Below are positions 26,640 through 34,618 of a stretch of 64,000 nt of DNA, piece by piece (positions within the stretch are counted from its first letter, which is position 1; every line of letters starts with the position of its first letter). The position numbers and the translations under genes are program-made. A model generated the notes under the pieces. The model saw only the letters and a list, made by a program, of their open reading frames with translations, did not search any database and was not told where the DNA came from. The stretch spans positions 186,001 through 250,000 of the forward strand of contig NZ_VISR01000003.1 in the NCBI RefSeq assembly GCF_007827595.1, written 5' to 3'. This DNA comes from Streptomyces sp. BK340. Lineage in GTDB: Bacteria > Actinomycetota > Actinomycetes > Streptomycetales > Streptomycetaceae.

Positions 26640-26693
26640 CGCACCCTGATTGATCTACGCACGCTCATCGATCGGCGCGCGCTGATTGATACC
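26640..26693 (+). repeat. three 18-base tandem repeats before the amidase
   Basis: Three consecutive imperfect copies (26640, 26658 and 26676) share the pattern CGCRCSCTSATYGAT. They end 22 bases before the amidase start, in an otherwise gene-free interval of 259 bases after the Lrp gene. The position suits a multimeric activator or repressor site. Read in one frame they would encode a repeated RTLIDL-like hexapeptide, but I do not consider that a gene. Confidence 0.5.
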
Positions 26694-26715
26694 GACGAGT
26701 AGCCGAGGAGTGCCC

Positions 26716-28068
26716 GTGAGCAGCTGGGCCGGCCGGACCGCCGCCGAGATCGCCGCCGCCGTACGCGCGAAGGAGGTCACGCCACGGGAGGTGGTGGCGG
26801 AGCACCTCGCGCGAATCGAGCGGCTCGACGGCCGGATCGGGGCCTTCCGGAAGGTCCGCGCCGAGGCCGCGCTCGCGGAGGCGGACGCGGTGGCGTCCCG
26901 TGCCGATCTGGCCGAACTGCCGCTCGCCGGTGTGCCGGTGGCGGTGAAGGACAACCTGGCGGTACGCGGCGAGTCCCACCGCGACGGCTCGGCCGCGACC
27001 CCGGACACCCCGGCCGCCGAGGACCATGTGACGGTGGCCCGGCTGCGGGCGGCAGGTGCGGTGGTCGTGGGCCTGACGAACGTGCCCGAACTGTGCGTCT
27101 TCGGCACCACGGAGGGCGTGTTCGGCATCGCCCGCAATCCCTGGGACACCTCCCGCAGCGCGGGCGGGTCGTCCGGGGGCAGCGCGGCCGCGGTGGCGGC
27201 GGGCCTGGTGCCGATCGCGCTCGGCAACGACGGGATGGGCTCGCTGCGCATCCCGGCCGCCAACTGCGGGCTGGTCACACTGAAGCCGGGGCACGGGGTG
27301 GTGCCGGCCGGGATCGGCAACGGCGACTGGTTCGGGATGTCGGAGAACGGTCCGCTGGCCACGACGGTCGAGGATGTGCGGCTGATGCTGTCGGTCCTCG
27401 CGGACGCCGAGTTCGTCCGGCATGAGGAGCGGACGCCGCTCAGGATCGCCGTCGCCCTGCGCAGCCCGTTCGCCGGCGTGAGCGTGAGCAAGCCGTATAC
27501 GACCGCGGTCCGGCAGGCGGCCGGGGTACTGGCCAAGGCCGGGCACCGGGTCCGGCGGGCCGAGCCGCCCTACCCGCTCTCCCTCGCCATCACCTCGCTC
27601 CAGCACTGGACGGCGGGTACGGCGGTGGACGCGGCGGGGCTCGACCCGGCTCGGCTGGCCCGGCGCACCCAGGTGCACGCGGCCGTGGGCCGCCGTTTCC
27701 TCGCCTCGGTGCGCACCGGCGACCAGCGCGAACGCCTCCGCGCCCGGCTGACCCCCTTCTTCACCGAACACGACGTGCTGCTCACCCCGGCCCTGGCCCG
27801 CCGCTCCCCCAAGGCCGCCCCCTGGCACAAGCGCGGCTGGCTGCGCAACATCGCGGCCAACTCCGCCTACTCCCCCTTCACGCCGCCCTGGAACCTGACG
27901 GGCTGGCCCGCGATGTCGATCCCCCTCGGCACCCTCCCCTCCGGCGCCCCCTGCGCCGTCCAGCTCGTGGGCCGCCCGGGCACGGAGGAAACCCTCCTGG
28001 ATCTGGCGGCACAGCTGGAGAGCCTGCACCCGTGGCAGCGGACGGCACCCCTGGCAGCTCAGGCGTAG
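26716..28068 (+). CDS. amidase signature family hydrolase
   Basis: A 450-residue amidase signature enzyme. The Ser-cisSer-Lys triad is visible: VAVKDN (Lys), the Gly/Ser-rich RSAGGSSGGSAAAVAAG (bridging Ser) and GNDGMGSLRIPAANCG (nucleophile Ser). The usual GGS there reads MGS, a mild deviation. The GTG at 26716 follows GAGGAG by five bases. The substrate is unknown. A nitrile hydratase operon lies 30 kb away, and a link to it is possible but not supported by position. Its 3' end overlaps the convergent pseudogene by 10 bases. Confidence 0.88.
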   Translation: MSSWAGRTAAEIAAAVRAKEVTPREVVAEHLARIERLDGRIGAFRKVRAEAALAEADAVASRADLAELPLAGVPVAVKDNLAVRGESHRDGSAATPDTPAAEDHVTVARLRAAGAVVVGLTNVPELCVFGTTEGVFGIARNPWDTSRSAGGSSGGSAAAVAAGLVPIALGNDGMGSLRIPAANCGLVTLKPGHGVVPAGIGNGDWFGMSENGPLATTVEDVRLMLSVLADAEFVRHEERTPLRIAVALRSPFAGVSVSKPYTTAVRQAAGVLAKAGHRVRRAEPPYPLSLAITSLQHWTAGTAVDAAGLDPARLARRTQVHAAVGRRFLASVRTGDQRERLRARLTPFFTEHDVLLTPALARRSPKAAPWHKRGWLRNIAANSAYSPFTPPWNLTGWPAMSIPLGTLPSGAPCAVQLVGRPGTEETLLDLAAQLESLHPWQRTAPLAAQA

Positions 28069-28684
28069 CGAACCTCACGCCCGTCACGCCGGTCCCGCGG
28101 GGTGACACCGCCCGGCCCGGGCTGCTCGTCGCAGTACGGGCCGTGCAGGTCGAGGCCGCCGACATCGGCGGTGATCACCGCACCGGGGGGCGAAGTACGC
28201 GGGGTCGAGCGTGCAGGAGACGCTCGTACCCGCCGCTGCGGGCGGCTCGGAACTCCTGGGTTCCTCCGCCGGGCGGATCCCCGCGAGCTCCTGACGGATG
28301 CCGTGGCCGTCCCGCCGCACCTCGACGACGGTCCGCGTGCCGAGCGCCGCTGCGGCGGCGCCGACCCGGCGCTCCGGACCGAGCAGCGCCCCGAAGTACC
28401 CGAGGCTGGCCGGTCCGCGCCCCCTCCAGGGCGTCCGGCACGTCGTCCGTGACGGAGAAGGCCAGGTCACCATGGATCTCGGCCGTGATCCGCGGGGTGT
28501 GGTCCGGGGCGAGGCGGGCCGCCGGATGGAGCCCTGCCGCCAGGACGCGGCACAGGACCCGGGTGGCCAGGCCGGGGTGATCACGGGAGACGCCGAAGGA
28601 CATCGCAGGGTTCCGCCGTGCGTGCTCGTCGAACTCGACGATCTTGATGCCGGCGGCGCTGTACCTGTCCGGCATGAGGATCAC
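28059..28684 (-). pseudogene. frameshifted GHKL/GyrB-like ATPase protein
   Basis: Three minus-strand frames join into one coherent protein. It begins MILMPDRYSAAGIKIVEFDEH and continues through ITAEIHGDLAFSVTDD, then ASLGYFGALLGPERRV, VEVRRDGHGIRQELAGI, and finally AVITADVGGLDLHGPYCDEQPG to a TGA at 28059. The breaks fall in homopolymers: a run of five C at 28420-28424 and of six G at 28185-28190 on the plus strand. One base too many in each restores the frame. The order of segments resembles small actinobacterial GyrB-N-terminus-like proteins. The start overlaps the acetyltransferase stop (GTGA). Two recent indels or two sequencing errors both fit. Confidence 0.7.
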
Positions 28685-29178
28685 TCCCCCGGCCGGTCGA
28701 GCGCCTTGTACATGATGTGCAGCCCTACCCTGCCCCGGCGGGGATGGTCGAACGCCTTCGGGACCGTGGCGAGGACGGTGAAGCCGAGCGACTGCCACAG
28801 GCCGACCGCGGGGTTCGTCTCCACCACGGCGTTGAAGACCATCGCGTGGTAGCCGTGGGCCTTCGCCTCGGTCAGGATGTGCTCGGCGAGGGCTCGGCCG
28901 ATGCCCTGGCCGGTGCGGTCGGGGTCGACCATGAAGCCCGCGTTGGCGACGCCCGCGGCGGGGCCGCCGTAGTTCGGGGTGAGGTAGCCCGAGCCGACCA
29001 CGGTGCCGGCGGGGTCCTCGGCCACGTAGACACGCTTGGCCGGGCCCATCCACAGGGCACGCGCCTCCTGCTCGGAGGTGCCGGGGTCCCAGGCGTAGGT
29101 CTCGGCGGCGGCGACGATCCGGTGCCAGAAAGGCCAGATGTGCGGCCAGTCCCCGGCCGCGGCTTCTCTGATCAGCAT
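28681..29178 (-). CDS. GNAT-family N-acetyltransferase
   Basis: A 165-residue GNAT acetyltransferase. Residues 1-60 hold MLIREAAAGDWPHIWPFW and the middle strand is VVGSGYLTPNYGG. The acetyl-CoA loop is VDPDRTGQGIGRALAEHIL (R/Q-x-x-G-x-G/A) and the C-terminal NPAVGLWQSLGFTVLATVPKAF is typical. There is no obvious ribosome site, so the exact start is less certain. It overlaps the frameshifted gene downstream by 4 bases, suggesting they once formed a pair. The acceptor substrate is unknown. Confidence 0.85.
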   Translation of the reverse strand: MLIREAAAGDWPHIWPFWHRIVAAAETYAWDPGTSEQEARALWMGPAKRVYVAEDPAGTVVGSGYLTPNYGGPAAGVANAGFMVDPDRTGQGIGRALAEHILTEAKAHGYHAMVFNAVVETNPAVGLWQSLGFTVLATVPKAFDHPRRGRVGLHIMYKALDRPGE

Positions 29179-29235
29179 GGGCGTGAGTCTGCCACGCCCA
29201 TGCGCGCGGCGATCGCGGCGAACCGGCCCGGCGGG

Positions 29236-29409
29236 TCAGTCGACGCTGGGCAGGATGTGGGGTTCGGCGAGGTCGTCCTCGTAACCCGCGAGGCGGATCG
29301 GAGCGGAGCGGGCCCACACGTCGAGGCTGCCCAGTTCTCCGGGCCGCCGGCGGCCGCGCTCCGTGCGTTCCTTGGGGCGTTCGTCGCGATTCGTCTTCTC
29401 CGGTGTCAC
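29236..29409 (-). CDS. 57-residue conserved-looking small protein
   Basis: A short frame with GTG start and AAGGAG six bases upstream. The protein begins with a charged tail (TPEKTNRDERPKERTERGRRR) and ends with LAEPHILPSVD; the middle contains LGSLDVWARSAPIRLAGYEDD. The composition (charged head, apolar centre, acidic end) and strong ribosome site argue for a real gene. I recall similar small proteins in streptomycetes but no function. No modifying enzyme lies nearby, so a RiPP role is not supported. Confidence 0.65.
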   Translation of the reverse strand: MTPEKTNRDERPKERTERGRRRPGELGSLDVWARSAPIRLAGYEDDLAEPHILPSVD

Positions 29410-29584
29410 CGCGCACTCCTTATGTGTCGGGTCACCCTCGGGGCATACCGGACAGCTTGCGCTCCGGTGCCAGTCGCCCGCTCGGGTCTGGATGGAAATC
29501 CGGTCGGACGCGGTGGCGCCGGTTCGGACGAGGGGTGTGGGTGGGACCCCGTACTGCTGTCCATGCCCTCCAGATTAACCAAAT

Positions 29585-29600
29585 GAGCGGAGGTCCGCTC
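29585..29600. promoter_or_regulatory. palindrome in an AT-richer interval
   Basis: GAGCGGA-GG-TCCGCTC is a perfect 7-base-arm inverted repeat in the 407-base gene-free interval 29410-29816 between the small protein (minus) and the HD-like protein (plus). The surrounding bases are less GC-rich than average (for example 29600-29720), which fits divergent promoters. No other gene is seen in the interval. Confidence 0.45.
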
Positions 29601-29816
29601 GATAGGGAGTGCAAACAAGGTGTAACTATCGGAAGTCGATTGCCCACCAATGACCCTCAATATGACGCTATTTGTCACATTGCGCATCACCCACCCGACG
29701 GTTTGATTCACCCACTCGGCGTACATGCGGCGCAGTTCAAGTGCCGTTGGCCGGGTCGCAAGCTCGCCATGATCTGCTGGCGGAGGGCAACGGCCGTCTC
29801 CCGGAAGGACTGACGC

Positions 29817-30215
29817 ATGGAGCTGCGCAGCGTCGAGGAGCTGATGGATCTGCTGTACGCCGGCCGGCACCAGCACGCGCTGCGAACCGCCGCGCTGCTG
29901 CGCCGCAGCCGCCCCGCCGACAAGGAGCTCCAGGTGGCGGGGCTGGTCCACGGCATCGGACCGGTGCTGAGCCCGGGCGACGAGGCCGGGCGGCCCCACA
30001 GCGCGGCCACCGCGGTCCGCCCGCTGCTCGGCGAGCGGGTGTTCCGGCTGGTGCGCGGGTACCCCCACCCCACCGGCCCCGCCGACGACGATCTGCTGCG
30101 GCTGCGCCTGGCCGCCGAGGAGGGCCGCACCGCGGGCTTCGACGCCGGGGTGCTGGAGGACTGGCGCACCGTACTGGAGCTGGTCGCGGCCCGGCACTCA
30201 CGACTCGGCGCGTAA
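29817..30215 (+). CDS. HD-superfamily-like protein
   Basis: A 132-residue helical protein resembling HD-domain phosphohydrolases or inositol-oxygenase-like proteins. The pattern is HQHALRTAALLRR, then LQVAGLVHGIGPVLSPGD, then FRLVRGYPHPTG. The key His-Asp doublet of the family appears as His-Gly (LVHGIG), so the metal site may be altered and catalysis is uncertain. The ATG has GGAAGGA at reasonable distance. It stands alone. An association with phosphonate or inositol metabolism is only a family-level guess. Confidence 0.6.
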   Translation: MELRSVEELMDLLYAGRHQHALRTAALLRRSRPADKELQVAGLVHGIGPVLSPGDEAGRPHSAATAVRPLLGERVFRLVRGYPHPTGPADDDLLRLRLAAEEGRTAGFDAGVLEDWRTVLELVAARHSRLGA

Positions 30216-30240
30216 GCGCTCCGCCGCGGGGCCACGATGG

Positions 30241-30334
30241 GCCGTGGTTGTCTGCTGCATCGTCGTGGCTGTCGCGCCCGAGCGGCGGAGCCGCACATCG
30301 ACACAGCCCCGCGCCTCTTCGGGCGCGCGCCCCT
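30241..30334. repeat. dispersed streptomycete-type GC repeat
   Basis: The sequence contains a GCGGC-GGA-GCCGC hairpin followed by CCCCGCGCC, TCTTC and GGGCGCGCG. I recognise this order of elements as a short repeat common between genes of streptomycetes; that identification is from memory. It fills the 153-base interval between the HD-like gene and the SDR gene and may act as a terminator. Confidence 0.5.
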
Positions 30335-30368
30335 GGTTTCTGACGGGCCGTCATGAGACGGTACGGCG

Positions 30369-31169
30369 ATGACCTCGTCGTACGGGCTCAGGGGCAGGGC
30401 GGCTGTCGTCACCGGAGGGACGCGTGGGATCGGGCGTGCCGTCGCAGGGGCTCTCGCCGCGGCCGGAGCGCTGGTCTGCGTGACCGCGCGGGACGCGGGC
30501 GAGGTGCGGCGTACGGCCGCCGAGCTGGGCGGGATCGGGCTGGCCGGGAGCGTGGCCGATGCGGGGCATCCCGAGGAGCTGGCGGATCTCGTGCTGCGCG
30601 AGTTCGGGCGGCTGGACGTCCTCGTCAACAACGCGGCGACCAACCGGCCGTACGGGCCGCTGATGGAGGCCGGCGCCGAGGCCTGGCGGGAGGCGTTCGC
30701 GGTCAACGTCGAGGCGCCGCTGCGGCTGGTGCAGTGCGCCTGGCGGGGGTGGATGCGGGAGCACGGCGGAACCGTCGTCAACGTGTGCACGGAAGGTGCC
30801 GGGCATGTGGGGCCGCACATCGGCGCCTACGGCACCACCAAGGCGGCCCTGCTGCATCTCACCCGGCAGCTCGCGGGCGAACTGGCGCCCCGGGTGCGGG
30901 TCAACTCGGTCTCCCCCGGGCTCGTCCGCACCGAGATGGCGCGGTTCGTGTGGGAGCCGGACGAGGCGGAGGCGGCCGCGGGGCTGCCGCTCGGCCGGAT
31001 CGGGGAGCCGGAGGATGCGGCACGGGCCGTGGTGTGGCTGGTCTCGGACGCGGCCGAATGGATCACCGGCGCCGATCTGCTGGTGGACGGCGGGACGCGA
31101 GTGCGGGCCGCTTCCGGGCCAGGGGCGTACGCCGTGCACGAACGTCTGCGCCGGGTGCCCGAGATCTAG
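30369..31169 (+). CDS. SDR-family oxidoreductase
   Basis: A 266-residue short-chain dehydrogenase. Landmarks are TGGTRGIG (cofactor loop), NNAA, and the YGTTK Tyr/Lys pair. At the position of the catalytic Ser, 13 residues before Tyr, there is Thr (VCTEG), which is tolerated in some family members. The C-terminus has ITGADLLVDGGTRV, as in FabG-like enzymes. The ATARD-like second strand suggests NADP(H). It stands as a single gene; its substrate is unknown. Confidence 0.82.
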   Translation: MTSSYGLRGRAAVVTGGTRGIGRAVAGALAAAGALVCVTARDAGEVRRTAAELGGIGLAGSVADAGHPEELADLVLREFGRLDVLVNNAATNRPYGPLMEAGAEAWREAFAVNVEAPLRLVQCAWRGWMREHGGTVVNVCTEGAGHVGPHIGAYGTTKAALLHLTRQLAGELAPRVRVNSVSPGLVRTEMARFVWEPDEAEAAAGLPLGRIGEPEDAARAVVWLVSDAAEWITGADLLVDGGTRVRAASGPGAYAVHERLRRVPEI

Positions 31170-31183
31170 CCGGCGACGCGAGC

Positions 31184-31200
31184 CGGCCCCCGAAGGGCCG
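31184..31200 (+). terminator. short hairpin after the SDR gene
   Basis: CGGCCC-CCGAA-GGGCCG begins 15 bases beyond the SDR stop. The 6-base all-GC stem and small loop fit a streptomycete terminator without a U tract. It lies in a 162-base convergent interval, with no gene seen in the remainder. Confidence 0.5.
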
Positions 31201-31331
31201 CAGTCCCACTGGGGTCTGCAAGAGGAGTTCAACCACGAAGAACGCGTCGCCTGCGCCCCGGGCACCCCGGCACGACTCCTGGAGGCCGGATCACCGGCGG
31301 CCCGTCGGGCCACCGGCTCTCCGCCGCCGGT

Positions 31332-32825
31332 TCACCACTTGCCGGGCACGTAGTCCTTCAGGAAGACGCCGTACACGTCCTCGCCCTGCTCGCCGCGCAC
31401 GACGGGGTCGTAGACACGGGCCGCACCGTCCACCAGGTCGAGCGGCGCGTGGAAGCCGGCCTCCGCCAGGCGCAGCTTGTCGTAGTGGGGACGCTCGTCG
31501 GTGATCCAGCCGGTGTCGACCGAGGTCATGAGGATGCCGTCGGTGTCGAACATCTCCTGGGCGCTGGTTCGCGTGACCATGTTCATGGCGGCCTTCGCGG
31601 CGTTGGTGTTCGGGTGCCCGGCGCCCTTGTAGCCGCGGCCGAAGACGCCTTCCATCGCCGAGACGTTGACGACGTAGGCACGGCCGCTGGCGGCCTTCTT
31701 CGCGGCGTCCGCCATCGCCGAGCGCAGGGCGCTGATCAGGATGAACGGCGACGTGTAGTTGCACAGCTGGGTCTCCAGCAGCTCGACCGGGGAGATCTGG
31801 TCGATGGTCTGCACCCAGGTGTTGGTCTCGACGACGTCGGGGACGAGACCGCCCGCGTCGATGGCGGTGCCGTCGAGGTGCCGGGCGACGCTGGCGTTGC
31901 CGGCGACGAGCGCGAGGTCGGCGACCTTCTGCGCGTCCAGGCCGCTGGTGCCCACGGGCAGCGCGGCGATCCCGTCCACGGCGCCGGAGTTGAAGGCGCC
32001 GATGACGTGGTGGGCGGGAAGCTCACCGGCGGGCAGCGGCGCGCTCTCGCCCTCGACCAGGGCGGCGTACGCGGTGGGCAGCCGGCGCACGGTCTGCGTC
32101 GCGTTGTTGATCAGGATGTCGAGCGGACCCGCCTCGGCGACCCGCTCGGCCAGGGCCACGGCCTGCGCCGGGTCGCGCAGGTCGATGCCGACGACCTCCA
32201 GCCGGTGCATCCAGTCCGCGGAGTCCTCCATCGCCTTGAACCGGCGGATGGCGTCCTTGGGGAAGCGTGTGGTGATGGTCGTGTGCGCGCCGTCGCGCAG
32301 CAGGCGCAGCGCGATGTACATGCCGATCTTGGCGCGGCCGCCGGTGAGCACGGCACGCTTGCCGGTCAGGTCGGCGCGGGCGTCGCGCCTGGCCCGGTTC
32401 AGACTCGCACAGTCCGGACAGAGCTGGTGGTAGAAGTAGTCGACTTCCACGTACCGCGTCTTGCAGGTGTAGCAGGAGCGCGGGCGCTGGAGTATCCCGG
32501 CGATCTTCCCGGCCTCGGTGACCGACGACGGCAGGATGCCCTCGGTCTCGTCGTCGATGCGCTGGGCGGAGCCGGTCGCGGTGGCCTCGGTGACCGCCTT
32601 GTCGTGCGCGGTCTTGGCGGCCCGGCGGTCCTGGCGGCGGCGCTGCTTGACCGTGCGGTAGATGCCGGCCGTGGCCCGGCGCACCGTGATGGCGTCGGGG
32701 TGGTCGACCTCCAGCTTGTCGAGCTCCTCGAGCACGCTGAGGCAGACAGCCAGGCGCTCGGGGTCGATGCCGGGGCCGTACACGACCTCGTCCGTGGTCG
32801 TCGAGCCGTCCTCTGTCACCGTCAT
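31332..32825 (-). CDS. SDR-like protein with N-terminal zinc ribbon
   Basis: A 497-residue protein with an unusual layout. Residues 1-110 are helical and charged. A zinc ribbon follows (Cys118-x2-Cys121 and Cys136-x2-Cys139), then an SDR Rossmann fold beginning TGKRAVLTGGRAKIG at 156-168. NNA is conserved, but the region of the YxxxK pair reads NTNAAKAAMNM: Lys is kept and Tyr is replaced by Thr. An insertion of about 120 residues separates NNA from the VNVSAMEG strand. Oxidoreductase activity may therefore be lost or changed. No operon partner is visible. The family is conserved in actinomycetes in my memory, without a known role. Confidence 0.75.
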   Translation of the reverse strand: MTVTEDGSTTTDEVVYGPGIDPERLAVCLSVLEELDKLEVDHPDAITVRRATAGIYRTVKQRRRQDRRAAKTAHDKAVTEATATGSAQRIDDETEGILPSSVTEAGKIAGILQRPRSCYTCKTRYVEVDYFYHQLCPDCASLNRARRDARADLTGKRAVLTGGRAKIGMYIALRLLRDGAHTTITTRFPKDAIRRFKAMEDSADWMHRLEVVGIDLRDPAQAVALAERVAEAGPLDILINNATQTVRRLPTAYAALVEGESAPLPAGELPAHHVIGAFNSGAVDGIAALPVGTSGLDAQKVADLALVAGNASVARHLDGTAIDAGGLVPDVVETNTWVQTIDQISPVELLETQLCNYTSPFILISALRSAMADAAKKAASGRAYVVNVSAMEGVFGRGYKGAGHPNTNAAKAAMNMVTRTSAQEMFDTDGILMTSVDTGWITDERPHYDKLRLAEAGFHAPLDLVDGAARVYDPVVRGEQGEDVYGVFLKDYVPGKW

Positions 32826-33057
32826 CGCGCTGCCGCTTCCCTGATCACCCGCGCAGCGCTCCGACTCGCGCCCGCTTTCGAACGGGGAATTTTACGGAGC
32901 ACAGGGCCAACCCACCAAACCGCTCCCACACTCCGGGCTCCACCGAGGCCGATGGGCGTACCGCAACAGCCTCAATCGGCCTCAACGGCCTCATCAGCCA
33001 CAGCTGCCCCACCGGCCCAACCGGTCACCCGCCCGACGACGCATCCGCCCTGCGGGG

Positions 33058-33104
33058 CCGCCCGCACCACCCGGCGGCGAGAGCCGCATGGATGGTGCGG
33101 GCGG
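33058..33104 (-). terminator. hairpin after the WS/DGAT gene
   Basis: The arms CCGCCCGCACCA (33058-33069) and TGGTGCGGGCGG (33093-33104) pair perfectly, and the loop holds an inner GCGGC-GAGA-GCCGC stem. It lies 35 bases beyond the end of the minus-strand acyltransferase gene. The rest of the interval 32826-33057 is gene-free and should hold the promoter of the zinc-ribbon SDR gene; I see only short GGCCTCA repeats there. Confidence 0.6.
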
Positions 33105-33138
33105 GAATCCGGACCCGGCCCGAGGCCGGGTGCCGTGC

Positions 33139-34470
33139 TCAGGCCTCGCAGACGGACAGCAACATCTCCACCTCGTCCGACACCGCCCGCGCGAACACGT
33201 CGAGGTCCGGCACGGCCCGCGCATCGGCGACGAGCCCGTAGTGCACGCGCCCGCGATACGTGGAGATCGCGACCGCCAGGGACTGGCCCGGGGCGAGCGG
33301 GGCGAAGGGGTAGACCTCGGCGAGCTGGTGCCCGCCGAGCTTCAGCCCGAGGCCGGGCAGCGGCACGCTCGTGACGAGGATGTCGAACCAGAGGCGCGCG
33401 GCCTGGCCGACGAGCGGCCCGCCGAGCCGGTGACCGAGCGCGGGCACGTGGTCGGCGAGCAGGGCGACGGCCCCGGCGCCCCGGTTCGGGCCCGCGTCCT
33501 TGTTGCGGACCATCGCCGTGCGCACGGTGTCGAGCCGACGGAGCGGATCGGGGTCGTCCACCGGGAGCCGTATCAGGTACCCGGAGAGCCGGTTGCCCTG
33601 TGGGTGGGCGGCGCGCGGGCGGCGCCGGGAGACGGGGATGAGGGCGCGGGGGGCGACACCCGCGCTGCCGTCGCCGCGTTCGTCCAGCCAGCGGCGCAGT
33701 GCCCCGGCGACGACGGCGATGAGCACGTCGTTGACGGTGCCGCCGGCGCTCTTGCGGACCCGGTGGACGTCGTCGATGTCCAGGACGACCCCGGCCGTGC
33801 GGCGGGTGCCGCTGGGGGCGGAGGTCAGCGCGGACGAGGGGCGCATCCCGAAGGTGGAGCGGGCCAGGGAGGCGCCGATGTCGAGGGCCCGGCCCACGTC
33901 GGACAGCGTGCCCCTGACCAGCTCGGGGACTCGTCCGGGCAGCCGGCGCACGTCGGAGAGCAGGCCGCGCGGCGGCTCGATGGCCCGGGGCCCGCGCTCG
34001 GGCAGGTCGACCGGGTCCAGGACGCCTGCGGCGAGCTTGAGCGCGCGCAGTCCGTCGGCGAGGGCGTGGTGGAACTTGAACAGCACGGCGAAGGACACAC
34101 CGTCCTCGCCGGGCAGGACGTGCGCCTCCCACGGTGGCCGGCCGCGCTCCAGCGGGCGTTCCATCAGCCGTCCCGCGGCCTGCTGGAAGTCGGCGGTCGG
34201 GGCGTGCAGCCGTACGTGGTTGAGCGGGTCGAAGTCCGGGTCGGTCTCCCGGGCGGCGCCGCCGAAGGCGAGGGGCTGCCAGATGTCCCGGATGCGCATG
34301 CGCAGACCGGGCACGGCGGCGGCGCGCGCGGCGAGCAGGTCGGCGGCGTGGGCTCCGGCGGTGGGCGAGTGCGCGGTGAACACGCCGAGTGCGCCGAGGT
34401 GCATCGGGTGCCGTTCGGACTCCATGTTCCAGAACGCCAGGTCGAGGGGAGCGAGCAGGTCGGAAGTCAC
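33139..34470 (-). CDS. wax ester synthase/diacylglycerol acyltransferase (WS/DGAT)
   Basis: A 443-residue WS/DGAT acyltransferase. The catalytic motif HHALADG (HHxxxDG) is in the N-terminal half, followed by the long linker and GGTVNDVLIAVVAGALRRWL. The late motif TSVPLPGLGLKLGG matches the conserved second-domain segment. The family makes triacylglycerol or wax esters from acyl-CoA and diacylglycerol or alcohol at the membrane. The GTG at 34470 (GAGG seven bases upstream) places MESERHPMHLG near the start, as expected. It is a single gene between two hairpins. Confidence 0.9.
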   Translation of the reverse strand: MTSDLLAPLDLAFWNMESERHPMHLGALGVFTAHSPTAGAHAADLLAARAAAVPGLRMRIRDIWQPLAFGGAARETDPDFDPLNHVRLHAPTADFQQAAGRLMERPLERGRPPWEAHVLPGEDGVSFAVLFKFHHALADGLRALKLAAGVLDPVDLPERGPRAIEPPRGLLSDVRRLPGRVPELVRGTLSDVGRALDIGASLARSTFGMRPSSALTSAPSGTRRTAGVVLDIDDVHRVRKSAGGTVNDVLIAVVAGALRRWLDERGDGSAGVAPRALIPVSRRRPRAAHPQGNRLSGYLIRLPVDDPDPLRRLDTVRTAMVRNKDAGPNRGAGAVALLADHVPALGHRLGGPLVGQAARLWFDILVTSVPLPGLGLKLGGHQLAEVYPFAPLAPGQSLAVAISTYRGRVHYGLVADARAVPDLDVFARAVSDEVEMLLSVCEA

Positions 34471-34573
34471 GGGCTGGCCTCGCACGTCGTCGACGGTTGG
34501 ATATATGCAGTCAATCCCCGACCCCCGATTACGGTCAAGTACGATCAGGCTACGCTCAGTTAACAGCAGATTA

Positions 34574-34616
34574 AGTCCCGCCCCTGTGAGAGGGGCGGGA
34601 CTCAGGAGACTCCTGA
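34574..34616 (-). terminator. double hairpin after the GH92 gene
   Basis: AGTCCCGCCCCT and AGGGGCGGGACT form a perfect 12-base stem with a 5-base loop (34574-34602). A second 7-base stem TCAGGAG-A-CTCCTGA directly abuts it (34602-34616). Transcription of the minus-strand GH92 gene meets them immediately after its stop at 34619. This is the clearest terminator in the window. Confidence 0.85.
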
Positions 34617-34618
34617 GG

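Noticed and set aside
26520..26702. 60-residue frame ending RTLIDLRTLIDRRALID as a repeat peptide gene
   Set aside because: No ribosome site precedes its ATG, and the repetitive end is simply the 18-base tandem repeat read in frame; a DNA-level role fits better.
29432..29650. 72-residue minus-strand frame in the 407-base gap
   Set aside because: No ribosome site, no helix pattern or family resemblance; it runs across the palindrome.
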